DNA of 64,000 nucleotides, from assembly GCA_038380795.1 (NCBI GenBank), contig CM076265.1, forward strand, positions 310,001-374,000, read 5' to 3'. This DNA comes from Pyrocephalus nanus. Taxonomy: Eukaryota; Chordata; Aves; Passeriformes; Tyrannidae. A program made the translations under genes and the position numbers. This document shows, piece by piece, positions 62,558 through 64,000 of the stretch (the first letter of the stretch is position 1; each line of letters begins with the position of its first letter). The notes below the pieces were generated by a model. That model did not search any database, was not told the DNA's origin, and worked only from the letters and a program-made list of their open reading frames with translations.

Positions 62558-64000
62558 GGAATATTGTCCACTGGTTATGCCTTAATTCCCCAGTCACATG
62601 ACTTAATACACTACAGATCATAATGCTTTTTCTGAGGATGGAGGGGGTATATACACATATTGCTTTTATATTTAATACTTTGCTGATGCTTTTTGAGATG
62701 TTTATGCCACAGAAAATCGCTAATATATTGTAACAACTATGTTTTGTCACTAAGGCTCTTCAGGTTATTTTCATGCATTTGGGAATGTTCCTTCTCTGCC
62801 AAATTAGCAATTGTCATAAAAAAGCCTTTTGGAGGACAGTTAGTTTAGCTGTCTGTTGTGATATTGCATGTTTTACTCTTAAGTGAGCAGATTTACTTCA
62901 GTGTTTAAGTCTAGTTAGTCTTCCACTAAGTGTTTTCAGCTAAGAAAATCATGGCTATGCAGGTTGTTTGCATTTCCACTAAGAGGGAGTGGGGAGGACT
63001 GGGGAGGTGCATAATTTTTTTATTTTCTTTTCCAGATAGTGCTGAAAAAAACAAAGAGAATGTTTGAAAGCTACAGCTAATGGCAGTTAATCCAATACTG
63101 TCCAGTATTTATGGAATATTAATGTTATGAAGGAAACAGTCTGGTACTTTTTCCTTCTCTGTTAAAGTGAATTTCCTTGGCTCTTGCATTGATTTTTTTT
63201 TTTCTCTTTTTTTAATTATTTTTTCTTGATCCTGCTCCTCCTGCTCATGTTATCCCAGAGGAGGGCTGCAAACTCTGTAGCGCTGATTGTCCCAAATTTC
63301 TTTACTTTTTGTTTTTGCTTCACCCTTCTCTTTCCCAGGAAAACTTGGAAAAGTTACTACACGAGTTTTAACTCACTCGGCGAGGTTCCTGCTTGTTCAG
63401 AAGGAAACTGGTATCCATACCTGTGACTACCTGGGGGAATATTCCCATTGCTTTAAATGGGAGAGAAAGAGGCAGGATGGGATTGCAGTTGTGTTCTGTG
63501 TGCAGTGCATCCATGTCCATACCAGGAATGGCCTGCTCTGCAGTAGGGACATTTTATGGTACCCTATTGTAGTCAGGGAATGTTAAAATGAATAATTAGA
63601 TTCAAAACCCATATAAACAGTCTCTCTTTTGAAACCATACAGGAGACAACTATACTTTTTGTACGTTCAACAGAAACTGCCAGTAGCTTTCTACTAAACA
63701 ACAAAATTAAACCAGGTTGTTCGGGTTTTTTTGCCAAACCTGAAAATCTTGTGGTTCTAGAAAGCTGACCACTGCAGATTTAGGGTCCCTACCAAAGATA
63801 GCAGGTTGCATCTAATAGTGCACATGTTCAATGTATGTACTGTCTCCACCTTCTGATCAAAAGGAAAATGGCAAAGCTGGTGTAGCAGTTAAGACAGAAT
63901 GCGAATAATTTTTATAAACTGTCAATTTGGACCAATGAAATATAGAAGACCTGTATAAAAATGGTAAAATGTGTAATGTATCAAGGAAGAAGGCATCATG
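62558..64000 (+). other. CTTN: CTTN 3' UTR (partial)
   Basis: Sequence after the stop, AT-rich with long T runs. No AATAAA was seen; an ATTAAA lies near 63705. The transcript probably continues past the window. Stop-free stretches here are chance. Confidence 0.65.

Noticed and set aside
63287..63586. 99-codon ORF downstream of the CTTN stop
   Set aside because: No recognised family. The location fits the 3' UTR, and other frames there are open by chance too.

Overview
This is nuclear DNA from a vertebrate, almost certainly a bird. The genes are split by GT-AG introns. Two insertions match the 3' end of the avian CR1 LINE family, with a third shorter fragment. The encoded proteins resemble vertebrate liprin-alpha-1 and cortactin, and the cortactin is closest to my memory of the chicken protein, with differences in the C-terminal linker. 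I see no bacterial, viral, CRISPR or toxin content. Species cannot be named from the sequence alone.

Two genes lie head to tail on the + strand. (1) PPFIA1 (liprin-alpha-1) runs from the left edge to about 37.3 kb. The window opens in an intron, so the first coding exons (about 88 residues by recalled human numbering) are missing. Twenty-five coding exons from 4823 to 34590 join in frame to 1114 residues plus a stop. They encode the coiled-coil half, a Ser-rich linker, three SAM domains and a C-terminal VRTYSC tail. Three in-frame alternative exons match cassettes known in liprin-alpha paralogs (18589-18618, 27806-27868, 28422-28448). A fourth, at 9674-9748, is a new candidate. Poly(A) signals lie at 37280 and 37309. 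(2) The intergenic region of about 3 kb ends in a nearly C-free polypurine tract (39698-40046), followed directly by a GC-rich CpG-type promoter. (3) CTTN (cortactin) has a non-coding first exon ending near 40414. Sixteen coding exons from 43093 to 62557 encode 553 residues: the acidic DDW Arp2/3-binding end, six and a half 37-residue F-actin-binding repeats, a helical and proline/tyrosine-rich linker, and an SH3 domain. The 3' UTR runs to or past the right edge.

The PPFIA1-CTTN order is the same as on human 11q13. Liprin-alpha organises presynaptic active zones and focal adhesions. Cortactin promotes Arp2/3-driven actin branching at the cell edge. The most useful new leads are all in RNA processing: the 75-bp candidate cassette, a GC (not GT) donor on the exon encoding cortactin repeat 6, a NAGNAG acceptor, two microexons with UGC-rich 3' splice sites, and a CTTN Kozak site assembled only by splicing. 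I found no wholly new biological system. All calls rest on reading the sequence and recalled protein families; no alignment or search was run.
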